A DNA stretch of 17,490 nucleotides from an uncultured Lachnobacterium sp. (GTDB taxonomy: Bacteria; Bacillota; Clostridia; Lachnospirales; Lachnospiraceae). The notes under the pieces were generated by a model that was not told the DNA's origin, searched no databases, and worked only from the letters and a program-made list of their open reading frames with translations. This document shows, one piece after another, positions 5,608 through 14,455 of the stretch; position 1 is the first letter of the stretch, and each line of letters starts with the position of its first letter. Location: NCBI GenBank assembly GCA_900546625.1, contig URDU01000045.1, forward strand, positions 1 through 17,490. The letters run 5' to 3'. Position numbers and translations under genes: made by a program.

Positions 5608-7200
5608 ATGGGCAGCTATCTCAATCCGGGAAATTTTTCTTTTCGTGGAAGCCTTCGTTCTAAAATATATGTGGACAAAAGCGAATTGATTGTAAAAACC
5701 AATGACGCACTTTGTACAGAGCAAAAGTATATCTGTGTGAGCCGTCCGCGAAGATTCGGGAAGTCAATGGCAGCAAATATGCTTGCAGCATATTATGACC
5801 GAAGTGAAAATACAGAAGAATTATTCCACAATCTTGCCATCAGCAAAGACAAATCATATAAAGAAAATCTGAATCAATACGATGTAATCAAAATTAATAT
5901 GCAGGAATTTTTGAGCATGTCGGAAACAATGGAAGAAATGCTCGAAATGCTTAAAAACTATCTTGTGGCAGATTTAGAGGAAACCTATCCCAAAGTGCGT
6001 TTCCGTGATGGAAAAAATCTGATTCAGGTGATGAAAGATGTATTTTCTTATACGAAATGCCCTTTTGTAATTTTGATTGATGAGTGGGATTGCCTGTTCA
6101 GAGAATATAAACAAAATAAAGAAGCCCAAAGAAAATATCTGGATTTTTTACGTGCATGGCTTAAGGATAAAGATTATGTTGCAATGGCTTATATGACAGG
6201 TATCCTACCAATTAAGAAATATGGTTCTCATTCTGCCCTAAATATGTTTACCGAGTATTCCATGACTGATCCAGGTGAACTTGCAGAGTATTTCGGCTTT
6301 ACCGAGTCGGAAGTATTTGGACTTTGTGATAAGTATGAAATGAGTTTCGAGAAAGCAAAAATCTGGTATGACGGGTATCAGTTAGTTGAGCATAAAAAAG
6401 AAAAAGAAGAATGTCATTCTATGTACAGTCCTAAATCCGTTGTGGAAGCCATGCTACGTCATAAGTTTGGGACTTATTGGAATCAGACAGAAACATATGA
6501 GGCATTAAAAATTTATATCCAAATGGACATGAATGGATTAAAAGATTCCGTGGTTCGAATGCTTGCAGGAGAGTCTGTTTCGATTAATATTGGAACATTC
6601 AGTAATGATATGACTACATTTGCAACCAAGGATGATATATTGACATTATTAGTGCATCTGGGATATCTGTCATACAACATTTCAGACCAGACTGTGAGAA
6701 TTCCAAATAAAGAAGTTTCTCAGGAATATGTTAATGCAATCAGCACGATGAACTGGCATGGAGTGGCAGATTTATTAGATTCATCTCATAAATTACTTGA
6801 AGCATTATGGGCTTTAGATGAAGAAGCCGTTGCTGCCGGGATTGAAAAAGCTCATGAGGAAATACCCATTCTTCAGTATAACGATGAAAATTCCCTTAGT
6901 TGCACAATCAATCTTGCGTTTTATTTTGCACGGGAATATTATTCAATAATACGCGAACTCCCGGCTGGAAAAGGATTCGCAGATATATGCATGATTCCAA
7001 GACAAGAACATTTGGATAAACCAGCAGTCATAATTGAATTGAAGTGGGACAAGAACACGATTGGTGCCTTAAAGCAAATCAAAGAAAAGAATTATGGAAA
7101 TGCATTAAAAGCATATCAGGGAAAAGTGCTATTGGTCGGTATCAATTATAATAAAAAATCCAAAAAGCATGAATGTGCTATTGAAGTTATGGAAAAATAG
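5608..7200 (+). CDS. AAA-ATPase-like / PD-(D/E)XK nuclease family protein
   Basis: This 530-aa protein combines two domains often joined in gut bacteria (AAA-ATPase_like, then PDDEXK_9/DUF1703, families named from memory). The N-terminal part has the typical YVDKSELI opening, an atypical P-loop SRPRRFGKS (45-53), and Walker B FVILIDEWD (acidic residues D158, E159, D161), followed by TGILPIKKYGSHSALNMF. The C-terminal part (about 430-530) has the nuclease core GKGFADICMIP (D459) and IIELKW (E477, K479), then a QxxxxYGNAL-like helix and LLVGINY. Active-site residues look intact. GGAGG lies 7 nt before the ATG. Such proteins occur in many copies in gut Firmicutes and Bacteroidetes and their role is unknown; phage defence and mobile DNA have been suggested. 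The gene appears to be transcribed alone. Confidence 0.85.
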   Translation: MGSYLNPGNFSFRGSLRSKIYVDKSELIVKTNDALCTEQKYICVSRPRRFGKSMAANMLAAYYDRSENTEELFHNLAISKDKSYKENLNQYDVIKINMQEFLSMSETMEEMLEMLKNYLVADLEETYPKVRFRDGKNLIQVMKDVFSYTKCPFVILIDEWDCLFREYKQNKEAQRKYLDFLRAWLKDKDYVAMAYMTGILPIKKYGSHSALNMFTEYSMTDPGELAEYFGFTESEVFGLCDKYEMSFEKAKIWYDGYQLVEHKKEKEECHSMYSPKSVVEAMLRHKFGTYWNQTETYEALKIYIQMDMNGLKDSVVRMLAGESVSINIGTFSNDMTTFATKDDILTLLVHLGYLSYNISDQTVRIPNKEVSQEYVNAISTMNWHGVADLLDSSHKLLEALWALDEEAVAAGIEKAHEEIPILQYNDENSLSCTINLAFYFAREYYSIIRELPAGKGFADICMIPRQEHLDKPAVIIELKWDKNTIGALKQIKEKNYGNALKAYQGKVLLVGINYNKKSKKHECAIEVMEK

Positions 7201-7225
7201 ATAAATTTTTTCAAAGATATTCATC

Positions 7226-7243
7226 ATGTTGGAAATCAAACAT
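7226..7243 (+). promoter_or_regulatory. Candidate regulator site upstream of hcp
   Basis: ATGTTGGAAATCAAACAT is an 18-bp imperfect palindrome (8-bp arms with one mismatch each side of a central AA), about 70 bp before the hcp start. In anaerobes hcp is often activated by HcpR, a Crp/Fnr-type regulator, which would use a site like this just upstream of a weak promoter. The promoter itself is not clear: TTGTTT (7249-7254) with TATCAG (7272-7277) at 17 nt is the best pair. Low certainty. Confidence 0.3.
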
Positions 7244-7310
7244 ACAAGTTGTTTTTATAACGCTATTATTCTATCAGAAACATAAAAAACTACTGATGGA
7301 GGAAAAAAAT

Positions 7311-8897
7311 ATGTTTTGTTTTCAATGTGAACAAACGGCCGGATGCACCGGCTGTACCGGAAATACAGGTGTCTGCGGAAAAAATGCAGATACTGCACAG
7401 CTACAGGATGAATTGACAGGCGCACTGATTGGTCTGGCAAGAGCTGTCGATGACATATCAACTGTTTCAAAAAAGACCTGGCAGACCATTATCGAGGGCT
7501 TATTTACCACAATTACAAATGTAAGCTTTGATAATGCAGCAATTGAAGATATGATACAAAAGGTCAGAGCAGAAAAAGCCTCTCTGGCTGGCGGCTGTAA
7601 TAAATGTCAGTCTCCTTGTGGACGAACTGACGAATATGATATGCAACAGCTATGGAATGCTGATGAAGATATCCGTTCCCTGAAGTCACTTATTCTCTTT
7701 GGTATTCGCGGAATGGCTGCATATGCCTATCATGCATATATCCTGAATTTTGAAGATCCCGAGGTAAATCAATTTTTCTGTGAAGCCTTGTTCAAGATTG
7801 GTTACGCAGAAATCATGGATGAACTGCTTCCAACAGTTCTCAAGGTAGGTGAAATCAATCTAAAGTGCATGGCACTTCTAGACAAGGCAAATACACAAAC
7901 CTATGGAACACCGGAGCCAACAGATGTTACGCTTACGGTGGAAAAGGGACCTTTTATCGTAGTAACCGGACACGACCTGAAGGACCTGCAGCTTTTGCTT
8001 GAACAGACAAATGGAAAGGGAATCAATATCTACACTCATGGTGAAATGCTCCCTGCCCATGCATACCCACACTTAAAGAAATTTCCTCACCTGAAGGGAA
8101 ATTTCGGAACAGCATGGCAGAATCAGCAAAAAGAATTTGATCATATTCCTGCTCCTATTCTCTACACCACAAATTGTCTGATGCCTCCAAAAAGCAGCTA
8201 CATCGACAGAGTGTTCACAACAGAAGTGGTTGCTTTCCCGGGTACTGTTCATATCGATGAGCAGAAGGATTTCACCCCTGTTATTGAAAAAGCACTTGAA
8301 CTCGGTGGTTACAAGGAGGATCAGATTTTTACAGGCATAAATGGCGGGACACAGGTAACAACCGGTTTTGGTCATTCAGCAATCCTGTCCCATGCAGACA
8401 CGGTAATAGAGGCCGTAAAATCAGGAGCTATCCGTCATTTCTTCCTGGTTGCCGGCTGTGATGGTGCCAAACCGGGCAGAAATTACTATACAGAATTTGT
8501 AAAACAGACACCTTCTGACAGTATTGTCCTGACTCTGGCATGTGGAAAATTCCGTTTCAACGATCTAAATCTCGGAGAAATTGGTGGTCTTCCGCGACTG
8601 ATGGATATGGGGCAGTGTAATGACGCTTACGGTGCGATACAGGTTGCAATAGCACTTGCGGATGCATTTGGATGTTCTGTAAACGAGCTTCCGCTTTCCT
8701 TCGTACTCTCCTGGTATGAACAGAAAGCCGTCTGCATCCTCTTAACTCTGTTACACCTTGGTATAAAAAATATCCGTCTCGGTCCTTCTCTACCGGCGTT
8801 CCTTTCTCCTAATATTCTGAACTTCCTGGTAGAAAACTATGGTATTGCACCTATTACCACACCGGAGGAAGACATCAAAGTGCTGTTGAAGCAATAA
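7311..8897 (+). CDS. hcp: Hybrid cluster protein (hydroxylamine / nitric oxide reductase), class I
   Basis: The start is set at the ATG at 7311, giving 528 aa and the family's canonical MFCFQCEQT; the in-frame ATG at 7296 overlaps the GGAGG ribosome site. N-terminal cysteines C3, C6, C15 and C22 are the cluster ligands of class I Hcp. The hybrid-cluster ligands are all present in their usual surroundings: His in GHDLKDL, Glu in HGEMLPAH, Cys in TTNCLMPP, VAGCDGAKPG, TLACGKFRF and GQCNDAYGA, and Glu and Lys in WYEQKAV. A CNKCQSPCG stretch near residue 95 replaces the longer insert of the Desulfovibrio protein and appears typical of clostridial forms. Hcp reduces NO or hydroxylamine in the cytoplasm and handles nitrosative stress. 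No hcr reductase gene is adjacent, as usual in anaerobes. The gene is monocistronic and ends at the bidirectional terminator. Confidence 0.97.
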   Translation: MFCFQCEQTAGCTGCTGNTGVCGKNADTAQLQDELTGALIGLARAVDDISTVSKKTWQTIIEGLFTTITNVSFDNAAIEDMIQKVRAEKASLAGGCNKCQSPCGRTDEYDMQQLWNADEDIRSLKSLILFGIRGMAAYAYHAYILNFEDPEVNQFFCEALFKIGYAEIMDELLPTVLKVGEINLKCMALLDKANTQTYGTPEPTDVTLTVEKGPFIVVTGHDLKDLQLLLEQTNGKGINIYTHGEMLPAHAYPHLKKFPHLKGNFGTAWQNQQKEFDHIPAPILYTTNCLMPPKSSYIDRVFTTEVVAFPGTVHIDEQKDFTPVIEKALELGGYKEDQIFTGINGGTQVTTGFGHSAILSHADTVIEAVKSGAIRHFFLVAGCDGAKPGRNYYTEFVKQTPSDSIVLTLACGKFRFNDLNLGEIGGLPRLMDMGQCNDAYGAIQVAIALADAFGCSVNELPLSFVLSWYEQKAVCILLTLLHLGIKNIRLGPSLPAFLSPNILNFLVENYGIAPITTPEEDIKVLLKQ

Positions 8898-8924
8898 TAT
8901 AAATACACTAATAGGGAACTATAA

Positions 8925-8964
8925 AAAACACAGGGTATAGCGATTTTGCTGTATCCTGTGTTTT
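8925..8964. terminator. Bidirectional intrinsic terminator between hcp and the polyamine operon
   Basis: Two 17-nt arms (8925-8941 and 8948-8964) pair completely, with two G-U pairs, around a GATTTT loop. TTTT ends the plus-strand arm, and TTTTTT ends the minus-strand stem, so it serves hcp and the convergent aguB end, more strongly on the minus strand. Confidence 0.9.
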
Positions 8965-9008
8965 AAATTAACTTTAAAATTAATTTGCAATCATTAGGGT
9001 AATCTATA

Positions 9009-9881
9009 CTAATTCTCCCCATACATCTCCGGCCGTCTGTCCCTGAACAGCCCCCAGCTCTTTCTCTCACTCTCCAGCTCATCCAGATCAAACCTGTGGA
9101 GTATGAAGCCCTCCGATACTCTGTCCATCTCCTCAACAACCTCTCCGGTTGCGTCTGTGATAAACGAAGAACCGTAAAATGTCAGTGCAGAGCTCTGGTT
9201 TCCGTTTTCCGCACACTGTAAAACCTCCTCTGTGCCTACCCTGTTTGCCGCCACAACCGGCATTAGATTGCAGGCTGCATGCCCGGTCATGCACCGTCTC
9301 CAGTGCGGCATGCTGTCGCATTCCAGTATCGGCTCACTGCCTATGGCTGTTGGGTAAAAAAGTATCTCCGCGCCCTTTAAAGCCATGCCTCTTGCTGTTT
9401 CCGGGAACCACTGATCCCAGCATATGCCTACTCCAATTGTTGCATATCTTGTCTTAAAAGCTTTAAAGCCTGTATTTCCCGGTGTGAAGTAAAACTTTTC
9501 CTGATAATAATGATCGTCCGGGATATGTGTCTTTCTGTATACTCCAAGCACCTCTCCGTCGGCATCTATCACCGCCACAGAGTTGAAGAGCTGTCTGCTC
9601 TCCCCTGCCTCATAAAAGCTCACGGGAATTACCACGCCAAGCTCCTTTGCAAGTGCCTTCATGCTCTGCACTGCATCATTTTCAGAAAGCGGCTTTGCAT
9701 AGTCATAATAATCGTACCGCCTCTCCTGACAGAAATACTGTCTCTCAAAAAGCTCCGACGGAAGTATTATCTGTGCTCCGGCCTCTGCCGTAGCCCTTAT
9801 ATGCTTTGCTGCTTTTTCAATATTTTCTTTTACATCACGGCTGCAGCTCATCTGGATTGCTGCAATTGTAACCTCTCTCAT
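9009..9881 (-). CDS. aguB: N-carbamoylputrescine amidase
   Basis: This 290-aa nitrilase-superfamily enzyme hydrolyses N-carbamoylputrescine to putrescine, CO2 and ammonia. The catalytic triad is visible: Glu43 (LPSELFE), Lys117 (YRKTHIPDDHYYQEKFYFTPG region) and Cys154 (GVGICWDQWFPE). The DDHYYQEKFYF and WDQWFPE stretches are typical of AguB rather than other nitrilases. I start at the ATG read from 9881, which has GAGGTG about 6 nt upstream and gives the family's REVTIAAIQMSCS opening; the frame is open to 9917 without a better ribosome site. It is the last gene of the operon, 88 nt after aguA, and takes the product of AguA. The gap to aguA is the longest in the operon and shows no clear promoter. 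Confidence 0.95.
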   Translation of the reverse strand: MREVTIAAIQMSCSRDVKENIEKAAKHIRATAEAGAQIILPSELFERQYFCQERRYDYYDYAKPLSENDAVQSMKALAKELGVVIPVSFYEAGESRQLFNSVAVIDADGEVLGVYRKTHIPDDHYYQEKFYFTPGNTGFKAFKTRYATIGVGICWDQWFPETARGMALKGAEILFYPTAIGSEPILECDSMPHWRRCMTGHAACNLMPVVAANRVGTEEVLQCAENGNQSSALTFYGSSFITDATGEVVEEMDRVSEGFILHRFDLDELESERKSWGLFRDRRPEMYGEN

Positions 9882-9969
9882 ACTATTCACCTCGCCTTTC
9901 TCATTCTGCCGTCTCACAACGAGCTTTTACCAAGCCTCAGTGTAACGGGGAATATTTCAACCAATTAAA

Positions 9970-11100
9970 TTACTGTGGTATCTGCTGTGTGATACAGTGT
10001 ATATTTCCGCCGCCGACAATTATGTCGCGCGCATATATCGGATACACCTTTCTTCCCTCAAAAAGGCTTCCGATTACTTTAAGCGCCGCCTCATCCATCT
10101 CATCTCCAAACTGTGGAATAAGCACGCCACCGTTTGTGATGTAAAAATTCACATAGCTTGCCGCTAGGCGTTCCCCTGCCTCGCGCTCATCCTCACCCTC
10201 CTCAAAGGTGAAGCCGGAAAGCTCATATTCTGTGATACACACCGGCTTCTTTGGAATATAAACCTTGTGAACCTCAATTTTTCTACCCCTCGCATCAGTT
10301 TCATTTTCCAATACTTCAAGGTCCGCTGAGGACATCTGATACTGTGGATCATCCATGTCATCAGTCCACGCAAGCACCACATGCCCCGGGCTTGTAAATG
10401 CACATACGTTGTCCACATGCTCGTTGGTTTCATCATTGTATATTCCATAAGGAATCCAGATAATTTTTTCGGCACCGAGATAATCCTTTAATTTCTGTTC
10501 TATTTCAGACTTCGATAATTCCGGATTTCTGCCCTTGCTTAGCAGACAGCTTTCCGTCACTATCACAGTTTTCTCTCCGTCTGTGTGGATGGCTCCACCC
10601 TCTAAGACAAACGGATGCGCATCATACATGTCGTATCCGGCTTTGTTGCAAAATAAGGCCGCTACCCTGTCATCCTTTGTCCAGTCTGCGTACAGGCCAT
10701 CCACCTTGCCGCCCCAGGCATTAAAGCACCAGTCGATTCCTCTGACAGCACCATCCTCGTTTTTCACGAAGGTCGGTCCCACATCTCTGGCCCAGGCATC
10801 GTCCGACTCCATTTCTATATATTTCACCGGGAAATTTTCCTGATAATTTTTCCGGTTCCTGACAGCCTCCACGACAGTCCTTGCATTGTCTATCACATCT
10901 GACTCAGCGAGCACAAATACCTGCTCAGACTCGGCTATTGCACAGATCACCTCCGCAAAAGCCTCTCTTGCACGCTTGGCACCGTAGATCCACGAGCCCG
11001 GGCGCTTCGGCCAGATGATGATGGTGCCCTTGTGGGGAGCATACTCTGCCGGCATATAGAAGCCGTCTGCTCTAGGACAGCCTGCATTTAAAATCTTCAT
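9970..11100 (-). CDS. aguA: Agmatine deiminase
   Basis: This 376-aa member of the guanidino-group modifying (PAD-like) superfamily converts agmatine to N-carbamoylputrescine and ammonia. Visible features are MPAEYAPHKGTIIIWP near the start, DDAWARDVGP (Asp106), the NEHVDN His228, and the C-terminal nucleophile Cys369 in GGGNIHCITQQIP. The chosen ATG (from 11100) has AGGAG 8 nt upstream and yields the normal N-terminus; an upstream ATG at 11139 only adds 13 residues that are out-of-frame nspC sequence. With this start the gene overlaps the end of nspC by 29 nt, its ribosome site lying inside nspC, which points to translational coupling. It works between SpeA and AguB in the arginine-to-putrescine route. 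Confidence 0.96.
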   Translation of the reverse strand: MKILNAGCPRADGFYMPAEYAPHKGTIIIWPKRPGSWIYGAKRAREAFAEVICAIAESEQVFVLAESDVIDNARTVVEAVRNRKNYQENFPVKYIEMESDDAWARDVGPTFVKNEDGAVRGIDWCFNAWGGKVDGLYADWTKDDRVAALFCNKAGYDMYDAHPFVLEGGAIHTDGEKTVIVTESCLLSKGRNPELSKSEIEQKLKDYLGAEKIIWIPYGIYNDETNEHVDNVCAFTSPGHVVLAWTDDMDDPQYQMSSADLEVLENETDARGRKIEVHKVYIPKKPVCITEYELSGFTFEEGEDEREAGERLAASYVNFYITNGGVLIPQFGDEMDEAALKVIGSLFEGRKVYPIYARDIIVGGGNIHCITQQIPQ

Positions 11101-12223
11101 ATTCGAATCTCCTGATAACCTTACAATCCTTATTTTCATCCATTACTGCAATGTCCGGAAGCGGCATGCCGTTAAAGGTATTATTTTTGACCATCGAGTA
11201 GATTGCCATATCACTAAAGTACAGCCTGTCTCCGGTTTTTATCTCTCTGTCAAATGAATAATCCCCTATCACATCACCTGCCAGACAGGTACATGAGGAC
11301 AGTCTGTATGTATACTTCTTCTCACCCGGCTCGCCACTGTCCATAAGAGGCGGACGGTATGGCATCTCAAGCACATCCGGCATATGGCAGGCTGCCGAGG
11401 TATCCAGAATGAGTATCTTTATGTCATTGTTTTCAACTATATCAAGCACCGTTGTCTCCAGATAGCCTGCATTAAGCGCAACTGCCTCTCCCGGCTCCAG
11501 ATAGATTTCCAGGTCGTATTTGTCACGCATATGCGTAATGCATTTTTCAAGCCTTTCAATGTCATAGTCTGCTCTTGTGATGTGGTGTCCGCCTCCCATA
11601 TTGAGCCACTTAAGATCATACAGCAGATCTGAGAATTTCTCCTCTACCGCTGCAAGAGTCGTTTCGAGCGCATCTGAATCCTGTTCACAGAGCGTATGAA
11701 AATGAAAGCCCTCTATACGTGATAAATCAAGTCCGTTTTTAATAGCCTTATCGAGTGCCTCTCTCGTTATTCCAAGCCTTGAGCCCGGCGCACATGGGTC
11801 ATATATCTCATGCCCCTCCTGTGTGGAGCACTCAGGGTTTATTCTGAGCCCGACACTTATTTTTTTATCAGCCTTTTCTATTTTATCCCTGTGAAGCAGA
11901 TACTGCGATACGGAATTAAATACAATATGGTCACATATTTCTACCAGCTCATCCATCTCCTGCGGCAAAAAAGCGGGACAGAATACATGGTTTTCCTTTC
12001 CCATTTCTTCATGTGCAAGGCGGGCCTCAAAAAGCCCGCTTGCAGTTGTCCCGCTTAGATATCTACCGATAAGAGGATATTCATAAAATGCGCTGAATGC
12101 CTTCTGTGCCAGAAGAATCCTTGCACCTGTCCTTTGCATGACACCGTTTAATATCAAAAGATTTTCAGTTAATTTTCCCTCGTCTATCACATAACAGGGA
12201 GTTCTTAATTCATCTATCTTCAT
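11072..12223 (-). CDS. nspC: Carboxynorspermidine/carboxyspermidine decarboxylase
   Basis: This 383-aa PLP enzyme of the alanine-racemase fold decarboxylates carboxyspermidine to spermidine (or the nor- form). The PLP lysine is Lys41 (LLAQKAFSAF), the phosphate-binding part is near GEAVALNAGY (residues 245-254), and Cys313-Asp317 sit in SSCTCLAGDVIGDY, the catalytic loop diagnostic for this family. The ATG read from 12223 follows GGAGG by 5 nt and gives the usual KIDELRTPCYVID start; a longer frame to 12259 would overlap the upstream gene. It begins 13 nt after the stop of the dehydrogenase gene that makes its substrate. The 3' end overlaps aguA. Whether the natural substrate is carboxyspermidine, carboxynorspermidine or a carboxyaminopropylagmatine cannot be read from sequence; putrescine-derived carboxyspermidine is most likely from the operon. 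Confidence 0.95.
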   Translation of the reverse strand: MKIDELRTPCYVIDEGKLTENLLILNGVMQRTGARILLAQKAFSAFYEYPLIGRYLSGTTASGLFEARLAHEEMGKENHVFCPAFLPQEMDELVEICDHIVFNSVSQYLLHRDKIEKADKKISVGLRINPECSTQEGHEIYDPCAPGSRLGITREALDKAIKNGLDLSRIEGFHFHTLCEQDSDALETTLAAVEEKFSDLLYDLKWLNMGGGHHITRADYDIERLEKCITHMRDKYDLEIYLEPGEAVALNAGYLETTVLDIVENNDIKILILDTSAACHMPDVLEMPYRPPLMDSGEPGEKKYTYRLSSCTCLAGDVIGDYSFDREIKTGDRLYFSDMAIYSMVKNNTFNGMPLPDIAVMDENKDCKVIRRFEYEDFKCRLS

Positions 12224-12236
12224 ACCGGCCTCCGGA

Positions 12237-13532
12237 CTAATCCATATGTACTGACTCATCCTCAGTCTTGTAGCAATCCACAGGAACCGGATTCTCCACT
12301 ACCTGCCAAGGCAGTCCGAACTTATTAAGAGCCTCCATGTATGGATCCGGATCCATCTCCTCAAGGTTGAACACTCCCGGCTTCTTCCAAAGTCCCTTTA
12401 CCACCATCATGGCACCAATCATTGCCGGCACACCTGTGGTATAAGAAATCGCCTGCGACTCAACCTCCTTGTAGCACTCCTGATGGTCACATACATTATA
12501 GATGTAGATTGACTTTTCCTTTCCGTCCTTGACACCTGTAAAAATACATCCGATATTTGTCTTTCCGACTGTGCGAGGTCCCAGGGATGCAGGGTCAGGA
12601 AGCAGCTCCTTAAGCACCTGTATTGGCACTATTTCCTTTCCGTCCACCATGATCGGGTCTGTTCTTAGCATGCCGACATTCTCAAGACACTTCATGTGTG
12701 TGAGATAGCTCTGTCCAAAGGTCATGAAGAATCTGATTCTCTTTATTCCCGGAATATTTTTGGCAAGTGACTCAATCTCCTCGTGGTGAAGCAGATACAT
12801 ATCCTTCTCTCCGACCTGGTCGAAATTGTACTGCGCTCTCCACTCCATAGGCTTTGTCTCTACCCAGTGGCCGTCTGTCCAGTATGAGCCGTTTGCAGAA
12901 ACCTCACGCAGATTTATCTCAGGGTTAAAGTTTGTCGCAAACGGGTATCCGTGGTCACCGCCATTGCAGTCGAGAATATCTATAGTATGTATTTCATCAA
13001 AATAATGCTTAAGCGCATATGCAGAATAAACAGAGGTCACACCCGGGTCAAATCCGCTTCCAAGAATAGCCGTAAGCCCTGCCTCCTTAAATTTCTCCTG
13101 ATATGCCCACTGCCATGAATAATCGAAATACGCCGTAAATCCAAGCTCCTTGCAGCGCTTTTCGTAGATTGCTCTCCACTTTGGATCCTCAGTATCCTCA
13201 CACTCATAGTTGGCAGTATCGATGTAGTCCACACCACACGCAAGACATGCATCCATGATTGTAAGATCCTGATACGGAAGCGCAACATTTAAAACCGCAT
13301 CCGGCTTGTATGCATTAATCAGCTCTTTTAATTCCTCCACATTGTCGGCATCAACCTTTGCAGTCTCAATTTTTGTGCTTGTCTTTCCCTCAAGCTTTGC
13401 CTTTAAGTCATCACATTTTGACTTGGTTCTGCTTGCAATCATAATCTCGGTAAATACCTCGCTGTTCTGGCAGCATTTTCTGATTGCCACCTGCGCAACT
13501 CCACCACATCCGATAATAAGTAATCTGCTCAT
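12237..13532 (-). CDS. Carboxynorspermidine/carboxyspermidine synthase (saccharopine dehydrogenase family)
   Basis: This 431-aa protein opens with a Rossmann nucleotide site (LLIIGCGGVAQVAI, residues 4-17), continues with VLNVALPYQDL and a GSGFDPGVTSVYSAYA stretch, and belongs to the LYS1/saccharopine dehydrogenase-like group. In this family the enzyme condenses aspartate beta-semialdehyde with a diamine and reduces the imine with NADPH. From putrescine the product is carboxyspermidine; from diaminopropane it is carboxynorspermidine. AGGAGG lies 6 nt before the ATG. It is 50 nt after speE and 13 nt before nspC, and adjacency to nspC makes the polyamine function much more likely than lysine metabolism. 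Confidence 0.92.
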   Translation of the reverse strand: MSRLLIIGCGGVAQVAIRKCCQNSEVFTEIMIASRTKSKCDDLKAKLEGKTSTKIETAKVDADNVEELKELINAYKPDAVLNVALPYQDLTIMDACLACGVDYIDTANYECEDTEDPKWRAIYEKRCKELGFTAYFDYSWQWAYQEKFKEAGLTAILGSGFDPGVTSVYSAYALKHYFDEIHTIDILDCNGGDHGYPFATNFNPEINLREVSANGSYWTDGHWVETKPMEWRAQYNFDQVGEKDMYLLHHEEIESLAKNIPGIKRIRFFMTFGQSYLTHMKCLENVGMLRTDPIMVDGKEIVPIQVLKELLPDPASLGPRTVGKTNIGCIFTGVKDGKEKSIYIYNVCDHQECYKEVESQAISYTTGVPAMIGAMMVVKGLWKKPGVFNLEEMDPDPYMEALNKFGLPWQVVENPVPVDCYKTEDESVHMD

Positions 13533-13582
13533 TTTTGTCCTCCTGATTCGCTTTGGTTATGATATAGTTTTTCTAATTTGTT

Positions 13583-14440
13583 TTACTTTGTTTCCTCTTC
13601 CTCGAGTAAATCCTCCACATATTTCGGAAGCATGAAGGCTCCCCTGTGTAAGTGTGTTGTGTAATACCAGGTTTTAAGCCCCAGTGCATCCCACCTTTTT
13701 GCATCCAGATCATAAAGCGGATGATATTTCTTCGATGCAAATCCAAACAGCCAGTAGCCTGACGGACAGGTTGGAATATGTGCCTGATATACCCTGCTTA
13801 TAGGAAATGATTTATACACCTTTCTGTGCATTTTCCGGCACTCAAGCTCGTCCTCATCATAAAAAGGGCTGCCGTGCTGGTAAACCATGATTCCATCATC
13901 CTTTAGCGCCTTATAGCAGCTTCCGTAAAATTCTTTTGTAAAAAGTCCCTCCGTATGTCCAAGCGGGTCTGTCGAATCGTTGATTATCAGATCATATTCA
14001 TCATGCTTTCTGCGTAGGAAGCGCAGACCGTCATCATAAAACATGGAAATCCTTTCGTCCTCAAGCCCACATGCTACCTCCGGAAAAAACCGCCTGCATA
14101 CATCGACAAACATCTTGTCTGTCTCAACCACATCAATATGCTCAACCGACGGATATTTGATGAGCTCCTTTGCCACACCTCCGTCGCCACCACCTATTAT
14201 AAGTATCTTTTTGGCATTCGGATGGACCGCCATCGGCACATGTGTGACCATCTCATCATATATAAACTCATCTGTGTCCGAAAAAACAATCTCGCCATCC
14301 AGCGCAACCATTTTTCCAAACTCATATGATTTAAACACATCTATTTTTTGATAATCACTCTGCCCTGAAAAAAGCTGCTCCTGTATCCTTACATCCAGCT
14401 TTACATTGACAGTATGATATTGTGAAAACCACATTTGCAT
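13583..14440 (-). CDS. speE: Spermidine synthase (aminopropyltransferase)
   Basis: This 285-aa protein shows the aminopropyltransferase pattern: MVALDGEIVFSDTDEFIYDE (residues 44-63), the GGGDGG nucleotide motif (83-88), the VVETD acidic strand, the INDSTDPLG active-site loop (Asp155, Asp158) and IPTCPSGYW, close to the Bacillus form. It transfers an aminopropyl group from decarboxylated SAM to putrescine. AGGAGG lies 7 nt before the ATG, and the gene is 15 nt after speA. The reaction needs SpeD, which is not in the window, and the operon already encodes a second, decarboxylated-SAM-free route to spermidine; its true acceptor or donor may therefore differ. The key residues look intact, so it is not an obvious relic. 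Confidence 0.92.
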   Translation of the reverse strand: MQMWFSQYHTVNVKLDVRIQEQLFSGQSDYQKIDVFKSYEFGKMVALDGEIVFSDTDEFIYDEMVTHVPMAVHPNAKKILIIGGGDGGVAKELIKYPSVEHIDVVETDKMFVDVCRRFFPEVACGLEDERISMFYDDGLRFLRRKHDEYDLIINDSTDPLGHTEGLFTKEFYGSCYKALKDDGIMVYQHGSPFYDEDELECRKMHRKVYKSFPISRVYQAHIPTCPSGYWLFGFASKKYHPLYDLDAKRWDALGLKTWYYTTHLHRGAFMLPKYVEDLLEEEETK

Positions 14441-14455
14441 AGCTTTTCCTCCTGT

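Noticed and set aside
5471..5689. Plus-strand frame between the DUF6054-like gene and the AAA-ATPase gene
   Set aside because: It overlaps the start of the nuclease gene in another frame, has no ribosome site and no recognisable product.
9510..9968. Plus-strand frame of 152 codons over aguB
   Set aside because: Antisense to an enzyme with a complete catalytic triad; no ribosome site.
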